From Aequorivita sinensis (GTDB lineage Bacteria; Bacteroidota; Bacteroidia; Flavobacteriales; Flavobacteriaceae): a stretch of DNA of 64,000 nucleotides. A program made the translations under genes and the position numbers. Under the pieces are notes generated by a model. That model was given only the letters and a program-made list of their open reading frames with translations, ran no database searches and had not been told where the DNA came from. The stretch covers positions 81,648 to 145,647 of the forward strand of contig NZ_VDMC01000007.1 of the NCBI RefSeq assembly GCF_006346335.1. The letters run 5' to 3'. This document shows positions 17,329 through 25,307 of this stretch, piece after piece (position 1 is the first letter of the stretch; each line of letters opens with the position of its first letter).

Positions 17329-18114
17329 TTACAAACTTTTGGTTCTTCCACCATCTACTGGAAGGTTAATCCCATTAATGTAGCTAGCGGCTTCACTCGA
17401 TAAAAAAGCTACTGCATTTGCAATTTCACCAGGTTGTGCAAAACGTCTTGCTGGTACAAGATTTTTCATAGCCTCGGCAGCTTCTTTTTCTGTTTTATTC
17501 ATTCTTTTAGCTGCATTTGCAACTATATCGTCTAGTCTATCTGTAGCAGTAAATCCTGGGAGAACGTTGTTTACAGTTATCCCGAATTGCCCTAACTCAT
17601 TTGCCATGGTTTTACTCCAGCTTGCTACAGCTCCGCGAATGGTATTGCTTACGCCTAAATTATCAATTGGTTGTTTTACAGAAGTTGAAATAATATTTAT
17701 TATTCTACCATAATCCGCTTCTTTCATTCCTGGCACTACAGCCTGAGCTAAAATCTGATTGCATATTACGTGCATTGAAAATGCCTTTTCAAATTCATCA
17801 GGTTCTGCTGAAAAAATAGGGCCGCCTTTTGGTCCACCCGTATTATTAACTAAAATGTGAAAAATCTTGTTTGAAACAGCAACTTCTACCTTGTCTTTCA
17901 ATTGCTGCGGATTTGTAAAATCTGCTACAAAATAATTGTGCTTCTGACCATTGTCGTGTGGAAGCTCAATTAAAGTTTCTTTTAGTTTAACTTGATCTCT
18001 TGCAACCAAAGTAACTGTAGCTCCAAGTTTAGCCAATTGTATAGCAGTTGCCCTTCCTATGCCTGCAGTACTTCCGCAGACTAATGCATTTTTATTTGTT
18101 AAGTCTATATTCAT
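17329..18114 (-). CDS. SDR-family protein with altered catalytic residues
   Basis: 261 aa Rossmann-fold protein. The cofactor motif CGSTAGIGRATA (residues 13-24) and LVNNTGG are nearly normal, but the catalytic YxxxK is replaced: S156 stands where Tyr is expected and R160 where Lys is expected (GVSNTIRGAV). A subgroup of SDR-like proteins resembling ketoacyl-ACP reductases is known to lack the standard tetrad, so this is a family trait and not a random mutation. Located between the semialdehyde dehydrogenase and decarboxylase genes of the kynurenine operon; its step in the pathway is unknown. Confidence 0.85.
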   Translation of the reverse strand: MNIDLTNKNALVCGSTAGIGRATAIQLAKLGATVTLVARDQVKLKETLIELPHDNGQKHNYFVADFTNPQQLKDKVEVAVSNKIFHILVNNTGGPKGGPIFSAEPDEFEKAFSMHVICNQILAQAVVPGMKEADYGRIINIISTSVKQPIDNLGVSNTIRGAVASWSKTMANELGQFGITVNNVLPGFTATDRLDDIVANAAKRMNKTEKEAAEAMKNLVPARRFAQPGEIANAVAFLSSEAASYINGINLPVDGGRTKSL

Positions 18115-18128
18115 ATCTATTTATCAAA

Positions 18129-18195
18129 GCGAGTGCAGTCGTAACCATTTCAATAGTCTTTCAACTTTTACAAGGCACCTCGACTGCGCTCGAGG
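18129..18195. repeat. Two-armed inverted repeat, copy 1
   Basis: Arms CGAGTGCAGTCG (18130-18141) and CGACTGCGCTCG (18181-18192) are reverse complements with one mismatch and about 39 bp between. The right arm lies in CCTCGACTGCGCTCGAGG (18178-18195), itself a hairpin with 6-bp arms. A second copy with the same arm and almost the same spacing is at 21717-21786. It sits in the gap between the SDR and aldehyde dehydrogenase genes. Confidence 0.75.
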
Positions 18196-18243
18196 AAAAT
18201 TTATTTTAATTTATTAGGTTCAATATTTATTTCGTGTTCAACT

Positions 18244-19692
18244 TCATTCGTATCTAATACACACGTTCTTTGCTTCAGTGAAAAACCTCAAAGCTTCAAA
18301 TCCGCCTTCACGTCCCACACCGCTGTCTTTTACACCACCAAATGGAGTTCGTAAATCGCGGTTAAGCCATGTGTTAACCCAAACTATTCCCGCTTCAATC
18401 TGTTTAGAAATTCGCATGGTTCGATTTAAATCTGAAGTCCATAAAGTAGAAGATAAGCCATATTTAACGGAGTTTGACATATTTAACACTTCTTCTTCAG
18501 TATCAAATGGCATAATAGTTACCACAGGTCCAAAAATCTCTTCTTGGTTCACACGACAATTATTGTCGAAAACCTCAATAACTGTAGGTTCTAAATAATA
18601 TCCGTTTTCAAAATCTTTCACATTAACTCGATTTCCACCGAAAAGTATTTTTCCACCTTCTTCTTTGGCGAGTTTAATATAAGATTCAACTTTTTCTAAG
18701 TGAGGTTTGGAAACCAGTGCTCCTATGTTTGTTTCAGCTTGGAATGGATTTCCAACTTTTAGTTGTTTTACCTTTTCAACAAAGTCTCTTTTAAATTTTT
18801 CAAAAATTGGTCTTTCAACAAATATCCTACTACCACATAAACAAATTTGACCTTGGTTAGCAAACGATGAGCGTACAGTAACTTCTAGCATTTTCTTATA
18901 ATCGCAATCGGCAAAGATGAGGTTTGGATTTTTGCCACCTAATTCTAATGACAATTTCTTGAACATGGGAGCGGCAGTACGAGCAATATGTTCGCCAGTT
19001 TTTGTGCCACCAGTAAATGAAATTGCTTTAATGTTTTTATGGGTTACTATTGCTTCTCCCGCAGAAGGACCTAAGCCATGAACAATATTCAGAACACCTT
19101 TTGGTAAACCAGCTTCCGTACAAATTTTTCCTAAGAGAAAGGCGGTCATTGGGGTTACTTCACTTGGCTTAGCAACTACAGTATTACCTGCAGCAATTGC
19201 AGGTGCAATTTTCCATGTAAACAAATATAAAGGTAGATTCCAAGGTGAAATGCAGCCTACAACTCCAAGGGGTTGGCGAAGTGTAAAATTTATAGTATTT
19301 AAACCAACACTTTCATGAGCTTCACTTGAAAACTGAGTGATGGCATTTCCAAAAAACCTAAAATTTGATGATGCTCTTGGGATGTCAACAGACAGAGCTA
19401 AACTTAATGGCTTCCCATTGTCTTTTGCTTCAGCTTCGGCTAAATCAACTAAGTTTTCTTCAATTAAATCTGCAATTCTTAGAAGAATACGACTGCGTTC
19501 GTCGATAGTTGTATTACTCCATTTAGGAAAAGCTTCCTTAGCGGCTTGATATGCATTTTCTATATCGTCCTGATTGGAATTTGCAATTTGAGAATACACT
19601 TCTCCATTGGAAGGATTATAATTATCCAACCATTTTTTTGAGAGTGGCTCAACGTATTCGCCGTTTATATAGTTTAGAATTTTCAATGTCAA
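18244..19692 (-). CDS. Aldehyde dehydrogenase, probable 2-aminomuconic semialdehyde dehydrogenase
   Basis: 482 aa NAD(P)-dependent aldehyde dehydrogenase. Catalytic residues are E250 in LELGGKNPN and C284 in NQGQICLCGSR; SPWNLPL and FTGGT belong to the cofactor-binding site, and EEIFGPVVT is the family signature. Sequence and neighbourhood fit the 2-aminomuconate/2-hydroxymuconate semialdehyde subgroup, which oxidises the ACMSD product to 2-aminomuconate. No ATG is available at the start; TTG at 19692 or, better, TTG two codons later (giving MKILNYINGEY) is used. Confidence 0.9.
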   Translation of the reverse strand: MTLKILNYINGEYVEPLSKKWLDNYNPSNGEVYSQIANSNQDDIENAYQAAKEAFPKWSNTTIDERSRILLRIADLIEENLVDLAEAEAKDNGKPLSLALSVDIPRASSNFRFFGNAITQFSSEAHESVGLNTINFTLRQPLGVVGCISPWNLPLYLFTWKIAPAIAAGNTVVAKPSEVTPMTAFLLGKICTEAGLPKGVLNIVHGLGPSAGEAIVTHKNIKAISFTGGTKTGEHIARTAAPMFKKLSLELGGKNPNLIFADCDYKKMLEVTVRSSFANQGQICLCGSRIFVERPIFEKFKRDFVEKVKQLKVGNPFQAETNIGALVSKPHLEKVESYIKLAKEEGGKILFGGNRVNVKDFENGYYLEPTVIEVFDNNCRVNQEEIFGPVVTIMPFDTEEEVLNMSNSVKYGLSSTLWTSDLNRTMRISKQIEAGIVWVNTWLNRDLRTPFGGVKDSGVGREGGFEALRFFTEAKNVCIRYE

Positions 19693-19797
19693 TTTATTTT
19701 CAATTTTATCCTGTTCCTCAATTTAACTTTGAAAGGAACAAAGCAATCTTCCTTTAACCTACATATAGGTTGGCGATAACACCTAGTAGTTCTTTGT

Positions 19798-20226
19798 TTA
19801 GCTTTTAACTGGCTTATATGCCATAGCCTTAATCTCGATCACTAAATGTGGGTGCGGTAATTGATGTACTGCGACAGTTGTACGCGTTGGTCCGGTTTCT
19901 TTGTTGAAATATTCTGAATATACTTGATTATAACCGCCAAAGTCATTCATGTTTACCAAAAAAGTAGTGATATCAACCACGTCGGCCATTGTTGCACCTT
20001 CTGTTGCTAAATAATCTTTTATATTTTCTAATACTGCACGAGTTTGCTCTTTAATGTCGAAATGCATTGTTCCCATTTCGTCAATTTTATTTACGCCTGC
20101 AAAAGTATTGTCTGGCAAACGTGAGCTTGTGCCACTAATAAAAATAAAGTCGCCTACGCGTTTAACGTGTGGATATGCACCTCTCGGGGTTGCTTTTCCT
20201 TCAACTAATTTGCTGCTGTTTCCCAT
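19798..20226 (-). CDS. RidA-family protein, probable 2-aminomuconate deaminase
   Basis: 142 aa. The RidA (YjgF/YER057c/UK114) fold is evident: [36 protein letters not shown], and [13 protein letters not shown] with the substrate carboxylate-binding arginine, ending in [11 protein letters not shown]. Within kynurenine clusters this subgroup acts as 2-aminomuconate deaminase, giving 4-oxalocrotonate. Placement between kmo and the semialdehyde dehydrogenase gene favours that over the general reactive-enamine role. Confidence 0.88.
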   Translation of the reverse strand: MGNSSKLVEGKATPRGAYPHVKRVGDFIFISGTSSRLPDNTFAGVNKIDEMGTMHFDIKEQTRAVLENIKDYLATEGATMADVVDITTFLVNMNDFGGYNQVYSEYFNKETGPTRTTVAVHQLPHPHLVIEIKAMAYKPVKS

Positions 20227-20275
20227 TGTTAATTTTTTTATTGAATTGTTTCTTTGACATCAAATAATGATGTTT

Positions 20276-21700
20276 CTAATATTTTAAATAATCAGCTTTC
20301 TCTTTTGTGTTGAGAATAACTTGTGTTTGTTTTCTTACTATTTCAAGCTTTTCTTTTAACGACATCGTTTCTGGAAGTTTCCCTTCGTGAATTAGTCCTA
20401 AGATAGCATTGTCTTGTGCTCTTCCTAATTTTTTAGCTTCTGAATAGGTAATATCTTCATTAAAGGTAACTAAAGAATACTTGCTGTAATACTCTCCCGG
20501 AAATTCATTTTCGAATGCCGTTTCAAGTTTTCTTTTCTTTTGAAATATCTCCATTCCCGTATGAGCTTTCATTTCATCGAAATTGTCAACTGCAAGCTCA
20601 CCAATAGCATCGGCATCTTTTTTACGGACTTTTTCATATTCATTGAAAATGGTTTCCCAAGATGATTCTCCTGAAGATAAACCATCTTTATATTGATTTA
20701 AAATTTCGTCAAAAACTGCTACATCTTCAAAACTAGCATTCATTCCTTGGCCGTAAAATGGAACCATTGCGTGTGCTGCATCTCCCATCAATAAAATCTT
20801 CCCTTCGCGTTGCCAAGGATCACATCTTACAGTTCCCATAGAACCTGTTGGATTGGTAAAAAAGATTTCAGTAAGGTTAGGAATTAATTCTAACACATCA
20901 GGAAATTCCTTTTGGAAATATTCTTCTACTTTTTCAGGAGTAGTAAGGTTTTCAAAACAATAATCGCTGTTTTTATACGGAAGAAACAAGGTTACAGTAA
21001 AACTTCCATCTAAATTTGGTAGTGCAATAAGCATATCTTCACCACGTGGCCAAATATGAAGTGCGTTTTTATAAGTTCTATAACCATTGTTTTCAGCAGC
21101 AGGAATTTCGAGTTCTTTATACCCGTGACCCAGCCATTGTTGTGAGATGTTTAAAAGGAATTCCTTGTCGTTTACCATGCTAGATCTTACAACAGATCCA
21201 GCGCCGTCAGTTCCAAAAATTACATCTGCGGTATATGTAGTTAATTCACCTGTTTCAAAATCTTCAAAAGTTGCAGAAGGAGTCTTATGATCTACCTCCA
21301 CGCAGGATTGATTGAAGATTATTTTCAGGTTAGGCATTTTTTCAGCTTCATTTAGTAAAAGTTTATTCAAACCTGGGCGAGAAACTGAGTTGATATATTC
21401 ATCATCTCTACCGCTATAAGGGCTTAAAAATGTTTTGCCAGATTTCTCGTGAATCATTCTTCCCGTCATTGGGATTAATAGTTCTTTGGCGGCTTCTTCA
21501 ACACCTGCCAATCGCAAACCGCGTAATCCGCGATCACTTAAGGCTAAATTTATAGAGCGACCAGCATCAAGAGTTACTTTTCGTAAATCGGGTCTTTTTT
21601 CTACTAAGGTTATATTGAAACCGTGTTGCGCTAAACGTAAAGCTAAAAGGCTTCCGCAGAGACCAGCGCCTATTACTAAGATATTATGGTTTTTGCTCAT
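20276..21700 (-). CDS. kmo: Kynurenine 3-monooxygenase
   Basis: 474 aa FAD-dependent aromatic hydroxylase. The N-terminal VIGAGLCGSLLALRLAQHG binds FAD, FGTDGAGSVVR is the DG motif, and LMGDAAHAMVPFYGQGMNASFED near residues 310-332 is the second FAD motif, with the FYGQGMN characteristic of KMO. It hydroxylates L-kynurenine to 3-hydroxykynurenine with NADPH and oxygen. In microbial and animal KMO the C-terminal part is involved in membrane association or catalysis; here it is polar and charged. It lies 94 bp after kynU, a gap occupied by an inverted repeat. Confidence 0.96.
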   Translation of the reverse strand: MSKNHNILVIGAGLCGSLLALRLAQHGFNITLVEKRPDLRKVTLDAGRSINLALSDRGLRGLRLAGVEEAAKELLIPMTGRMIHEKSGKTFLSPYSGRDDEYINSVSRPGLNKLLLNEAEKMPNLKIIFNQSCVEVDHKTPSATFEDFETGELTTYTADVIFGTDGAGSVVRSSMVNDKEFLLNISQQWLGHGYKELEIPAAENNGYRTYKNALHIWPRGEDMLIALPNLDGSFTVTLFLPYKNSDYCFENLTTPEKVEEYFQKEFPDVLELIPNLTEIFFTNPTGSMGTVRCDPWQREGKILLMGDAAHAMVPFYGQGMNASFEDVAVFDEILNQYKDGLSSGESSWETIFNEYEKVRKKDADAIGELAVDNFDEMKAHTGMEIFQKKRKLETAFENEFPGEYYSKYSLVTFNEDITYSEAKKLGRAQDNAILGLIHEGKLPETMSLKEKLEIVRKQTQVILNTKEKADYLKY

Positions 21701-21716
21701 TATAAAAATTGTCTGG

Positions 21717-21786
21717 TCGAGCGCAGTCGGGACCTAGTTATTCAATATTCTGCTAAAGATTTACCCCCTCGACTGCGCTCGGGAGG
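21717..21786. repeat. Two-armed inverted repeat, copy 2
   Basis: Arms CGAGCGCAGTCG (21718-21729) and CGACTGCGCTCG (21770-21781) are perfect 12-bp reverse complements about 40 bp apart; they extend to GGTCGAGCGCAGTCGGGA and CCCTCGACTGCGCTCGGGA with imperfect flanks. The same arms occur at 18129-18195. The element fills the gap between kynU and kmo and would form a long hairpin in the mRNA. Confidence 0.8.
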
Positions 21787-21794
21787 AATTCTTT

Positions 21795-23060
21795 TTATTT
21801 TTTTAATACTTGCTTTAATTTCTCTGAAAACTTATAAACATCTTCAAAGCTATTGTAAAGAGGAGTAGGGGCGATTCTTATTACATCAGGTTCACGCCAA
21901 TCACTAATTACTCCTGCTTCTGTTAACTTGTCATGTAAGTTTCTGTCTGCATTTTTCACTTGAATAGAAAGCTGACAACCGCGTTCCTCAGCATTTCGAG
22001 GCGTAATTACATTTATAGCATCGTTTTTCATCTCATCTAGTAAAAACTCTAAATAGCCAGTAAGCTTTATGGATTTTTCACGTAGGTTTTCAAAGCCAGC
22101 TTCGGCAAAGGTATCTAATGAAGCCCTAATTGCAGCCATCGATAAAATTGGCGGGTTACTTAACTGCCATCCTTCGGCTCCAGGAAGTGCGTCAAAATCT
22201 TTTCGCATGTTAAAACGGGTGTCTTTATTGTGTCCCCACCAACCTGCAAAACGATTTAAGTCCTTATTGTTTGCGTGTCGTTCATGTACAAAACATCCTC
22301 CTAAACTTCCAGGACCGCTGTTTAAGTATTTATAAGTACACCAAACAGCAAAATCAGCACCCGATTCGTGTAAATTTGGTTGGATGTTTCCTGCCCCGTG
22401 AGCCAAATCAAAACCAACCTTGCAGTTGTACTTATGCCCCAATTCGGTAATTTTTTTCAAAGGAAAAGATTGACCTGTGTAATAATTGGTGCTGCCAATC
22501 ATTAATAAAGCAATTTCATCGCCACTTTGTGCCATGATTTCTTCCAAATCTTCAAAACGGCAAAGTTCTTCACCTTCTCTTGGCTTCCATAGAATTAATC
22601 CATCTTTAGGGTCAATCCCGTGATGCTTTAATTGACTTTCCATAGCGTATTTATCTGAAGGAAAAGCATCACTTTCTATTACAATCTTATACTTTGTTTT
22701 AGTAGGTTGGTAAAACGAAACCATCATCAAGTGAAGGTTTGTTGTAAGGGTATTCATCACGACTACTTCTGAAGGTTTTGCTCCTACAATTTTAGCCATG
22801 TTTTTAGTTAGAAATTCATGATAAGGTAACCAAGGGTGTTTCCCTTGTACGTGACCTTCTACACCAAGATTGGCCCAATCCTGTAATTCTTCTTTGATGT
22901 ATTCTGACGTAAGTACTGGTTGTAACCCAAGGGAGTTTCCACATAAATAGATTAAATCTTCCCCTGAAGCATTTTTAGGAGTGTGAAATTTTTTTTTGAA
23001 AGATGCTAAAGGGTCTTGGGAGTCCTGTTGTTTTGCGTATTCTAAAGTGTTTTGAAACAT
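21795..23060 (-). CDS. kynU: Kynureninase
   Basis: 421 aa PLP-dependent enzyme that cleaves kynurenine or 3-hydroxykynurenine to (3-hydroxy)anthranilate and alanine. The PLP lysine lies in VWCTYKYLNSGPGS near residues 233-246, preceded by GFDLAHGAGN with the pyridine-nitrogen aspartate; LCGNSLGLQP near the N-terminus and the ending REPDVIRIAPTPLYNSFED are typical. It is the first gene of the kynurenine operon and has a promoter-like box upstream at 23090-23097. Confidence 0.97.
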   Translation of the reverse strand: MFQNTLEYAKQQDSQDPLASFKKKFHTPKNASGEDLIYLCGNSLGLQPVLTSEYIKEELQDWANLGVEGHVQGKHPWLPYHEFLTKNMAKIVGAKPSEVVVMNTLTTNLHLMMVSFYQPTKTKYKIVIESDAFPSDKYAMESQLKHHGIDPKDGLILWKPREGEELCRFEDLEEIMAQSGDEIALLMIGSTNYYTGQSFPLKKITELGHKYNCKVGFDLAHGAGNIQPNLHESGADFAVWCTYKYLNSGPGSLGGCFVHERHANNKDLNRFAGWWGHNKDTRFNMRKDFDALPGAEGWQLSNPPILSMAAIRASLDTFAEAGFENLREKSIKLTGYLEFLLDEMKNDAINVITPRNAEERGCQLSIQVKNADRNLHDKLTEAGVISDWREPDVIRIAPTPLYNSFEDVYKFSEKLKQVLKK

Positions 23061-23089
23061 TTGGATGAGTTAAAATTTTCGTCTTTTCA

Positions 23090-23097
23090 CAAAAATA
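23090..23097 (-). promoter_or_regulatory. TAnnTTTG box upstream of kynU
   Basis: On the minus strand this reads TATTTTTG, an exact -7 consensus, 30 bp before the kynU ATG. No clear -33 element is visible. It is the best candidate promoter for the kynurenine operon. Confidence 0.45.
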
Positions 23098-23189
23098 GGA
23101 ATTTATATCCGTTTATTTTGTCATATATATTAGCATTAACAGCTGCTTTTTTAAGGTTTTGTAACTTAGTAATTTAGTAGTGGTGATTT

Positions 23190-23879
23190 TTAATTTTTCA
23201 CCGATATATCCGTAAAATACAACTTAAAACCGCCTGATGAGTCTTTGTATGTTTTTGCTATTTCTATACCATTGAAATTTTCATAATCCTCCCAAGTGGT
23301 GCTAAGAGAAGGAGTGTCGGCATTTCCTTTTCTGTAGTTCCATTCTCTAATTTTAAAATCTTCGTCATAGAAAAAATCATAAGCATCACCAGGAGTGTAA
23401 CCTCCTTCACTTCCGTAAACAATTGTAATTTGCTTTAATGTGTCTTTTGAAATTGGCGCAACAATGTTTTTCTTTTCAGAAATGGTGATATTTTCATCCC
23501 ATTTAAGTTGAAAAGGAGTAAGTAACCAATATTTATCGTTAATAAATGCAGCATCGGTTTCAAAATTTAAACTGTCTAATTGCGAACGATTATAGCTAAT
23601 TGTATCGTTTGCTGAAGTCATAGTAACATCTCCGGATTTTGGATTCCAAGTCCAAGCTCGGTAAAAATGATTGTCGCCGCGATTTACATTGAAAGTAAAA
23701 GCTATTTCTGAAACGTCTTTCCAGTTTTTATAGCCGCTTGCATTTGCAATTTTTTCTGCAGTGCTTAGGTTTCCAATAGAAATAGACTGGTTTTGGTTAA
23801 CGTTTTCAGTTGACTTATTGTTATTTTTGCAGGATACTAAAGAGACTGTAAATAAGATAAGTAAAAGTATATTTTTCAT
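23190..23879 (-). CDS. Hypothetical lipoprotein
   Basis: 229 aa with a lipoprotein signal peptide (SLVSC, Cys17), followed by a polar linker rich in N and S. The rest is strand-rich (FTFNVNRGDNHFYRAWTWNP, DVTMTSANDTISYN, LLTPFQLKWDENI, YDFFYDEDFKIREWNYR), with many aromatic residues, suggesting a large beta-sheet scaffold of the lipid-carrier type, but I cannot name the family with certainty. It stands alone between kynU and the HD-domain operon, with its own probable promoter. Confidence 0.7.
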   Translation of the reverse strand: MKNILLLILFTVSLVSCKNNNKSTENVNQNQSISIGNLSTAEKIANASGYKNWKDVSEIAFTFNVNRGDNHFYRAWTWNPKSGDVTMTSANDTISYNRSQLDSLNFETDAAFINDKYWLLTPFQLKWDENITISEKKNIVAPISKDTLKQITIVYGSEGGYTPGDAYDFFYDEDFKIREWNYRKGNADTPSLSTTWEDYENFNGIEIAKTYKDSSGGFKLYFTDISVKN

Positions 23880-24081
23880 AGCGTGTTATTTCTTGTAAAA
23901 ATAGCAAAACAAGAGACGCTTAGTCGATTTGTACTTTATTTTATCCTTAAATAGTCTTGTGATTTAGTAAGAAGTAGTTTTGAAATTTAAAATTAAACTA
24001 TAATTTAATACTAATCTTTTATTATTTGAATAGTGTTTGCGCAAGTTTTAAGGCTATTAAAAGACAAAATACCTTAACTTG

Positions 24082-24098
24082 CTAATAACTATTATTAG
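24082..24098. promoter_or_regulatory. Palindrome upstream of the HD/PycTM-like operon
   Basis: CTAATAA and TTATTAG form perfect 7-bp arms around a CTA spacer, 30 bp before the GTG start at 24129. It could be an operator or simply AT-rich chance; no second copy was noticed in the window. Confidence 0.35.
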
Positions 24099-24128
24099 AA
24101 AAGACTTCAATAATTTAAATAAAATTGA

Positions 24129-25307
24129 GTGGAAGATATAATTGAAAAAGCCGAACAATTTGTTTCAAATTTATTTGAAACAAGATTGTCTACAGTAAAT
24201 TTTTATCACAATATAAATCACACTAGGCGAGTGGTTGAAGATATCTCTCAACTCGCTGAATGGGAGGGATGTTCTGAGGAGGAAACGAAAATCTTAAAGC
24301 TGGCTGCTTGGTTTCACGACACCGGCTTCGTAAAAGTAGATAAAGGTCACGAAGAAGTAAGTGTAAAAATTGCTCAGGAGTTTTTGCAATCCAATAAGGT
24401 GTCTAAAGATGTTATAGACCTTGTTACAGACTTAATTCTTGTTTCGATAAAAGATTTAAAACCTAAAACAAATCTTCAGAAATTAATAAAGGATGCCGAT
24501 TGTAGTCACGTAGCTTCCGAAAGTTATTTTGAAATTTCTAATCTTTTAAGAAAAGAAAATGCTTTAAAATTAAACACTTCTTTTACTGACTTGGAGTGGC
24601 TTGAAGGAAATAAAGAATTCTTTGAATGGCATAAGTTTTATTCAGATTCAGCAAAATTAAAATGGCAACCTTTAAAGACTTTAAATCTTCGTGAATTAAA
24701 TGCTAAGATTGATAAAATTAAAGCAAAACAGGCTTCAAAACTAAGCTCGAATAAATTTGGTAGAGGGGTAGAGACAATGTTTCGTGTAACCTTAAAAAAT
24801 CACATTGAGTTAAGTGCCATAGCAGATACGAAAGCCAATATTTTACTTTCTGTAAATGCCATTATTATTTCAGTGGCACTTTCTAATCTTGTTCCAAAGC
24901 TAGACAATTTATCGAATGCTTTCTTGGTATGGCCTACTTTGATTTTAATGTTATTTAGCGTTACCTCGGTTGTATTGTCAGTGCTTTCAACACGACCAAA
25001 TATCTCTAGTGTCAATGTAACAAAGGAGATGATTATGAATAAGCAAACTAACATTTTATTTTTTGGAAACTTCCATAAAATGGGATTAAAAGATTTTGAA
25101 TGGGGAATAGATTATTTAATGGAAAATCAAGATGTTCTTTACAATTCACTTACCAAAGACTTATATTATTTAGGATTAGTTTTAGAGCGTAAATACAGAC
25201 TTTTAAGAATTACCTATACTGTATTTATGTTTGGTATTATTATTTCGGCTTTAGCATTTATTATTAGTTATTACAATTTTATGAAACCCTTAAAAGATTT
25301 AGTATGA
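24129..25307 (+). CDS. HD-domain phosphohydrolase fused to a Pycsar-effector-like membrane module
   Basis: 392 aa. Residues about 20-150 form an HD domain: YHNINHTRRV (H27, H31), WFHDTGF (H63-D64), GHEEVS (H74) and KDADCSH (D near 124), a complete-looking metal site. Residues about 215-385 resemble the PycTM effector module: FRVTLKNHIELSAIADTKAN, then two membrane helices (near 240-260 and 265-290), the segment FFGNFHKM, and a final helix near 365-385. In Pycsar defence the membrane module disrupts the inner membrane on binding a cyclic nucleotide. The start is GTG, directly after an in-frame stop. The stop overlaps the next start (ATGA). No nucleotide cyclase is adjacent. Confidence 0.82.
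   Translation: MEDIIEKAEQFVSNLFETRLSTVNFYHNINHTRRVVEDISQLAEWEGCSEEETKILKLAAWFHDTGFVKVDKGHEEVSVKIAQEFLQSNKVSKDVIDLVTDLILVSIKDLKPKTNLQKLIKDADCSHVASESYFEISNLLRKENALKLNTSFTDLEWLEGNKEFFEWHKFYSDSAKLKWQPLKTLNLRELNAKIDKIKAKQASKLSSNKFGRGVETMFRVTLKNHIELSAIADTKANILLSVNAIIISVALSNLVPKLDNLSNAFLVWPTLILMLFSVTSVVLSVLSTRPNISSVNVTKEMIMNKQTNILFFGNFHKMGLKDFEWGIDYLMENQDVLYNSLTKDLYYLGLVLERKYRLLRITYTVFMFGIIISALAFIISYYNFMKPLKDLV

Noticed and set aside
23190..23879. Assignment of the lipoprotein to a named lipid-carrier family
   Set aside because: The aromatic, strand-rich pattern is suggestive only; no diagnostic motif was found.
24129..25307. Calling the HD/PycTM-like locus a confirmed Pycsar defence system
   Set aside because: No pyrimidine cyclase gene is adjacent and no other defence genes surround it; only the effector-like module is supported.
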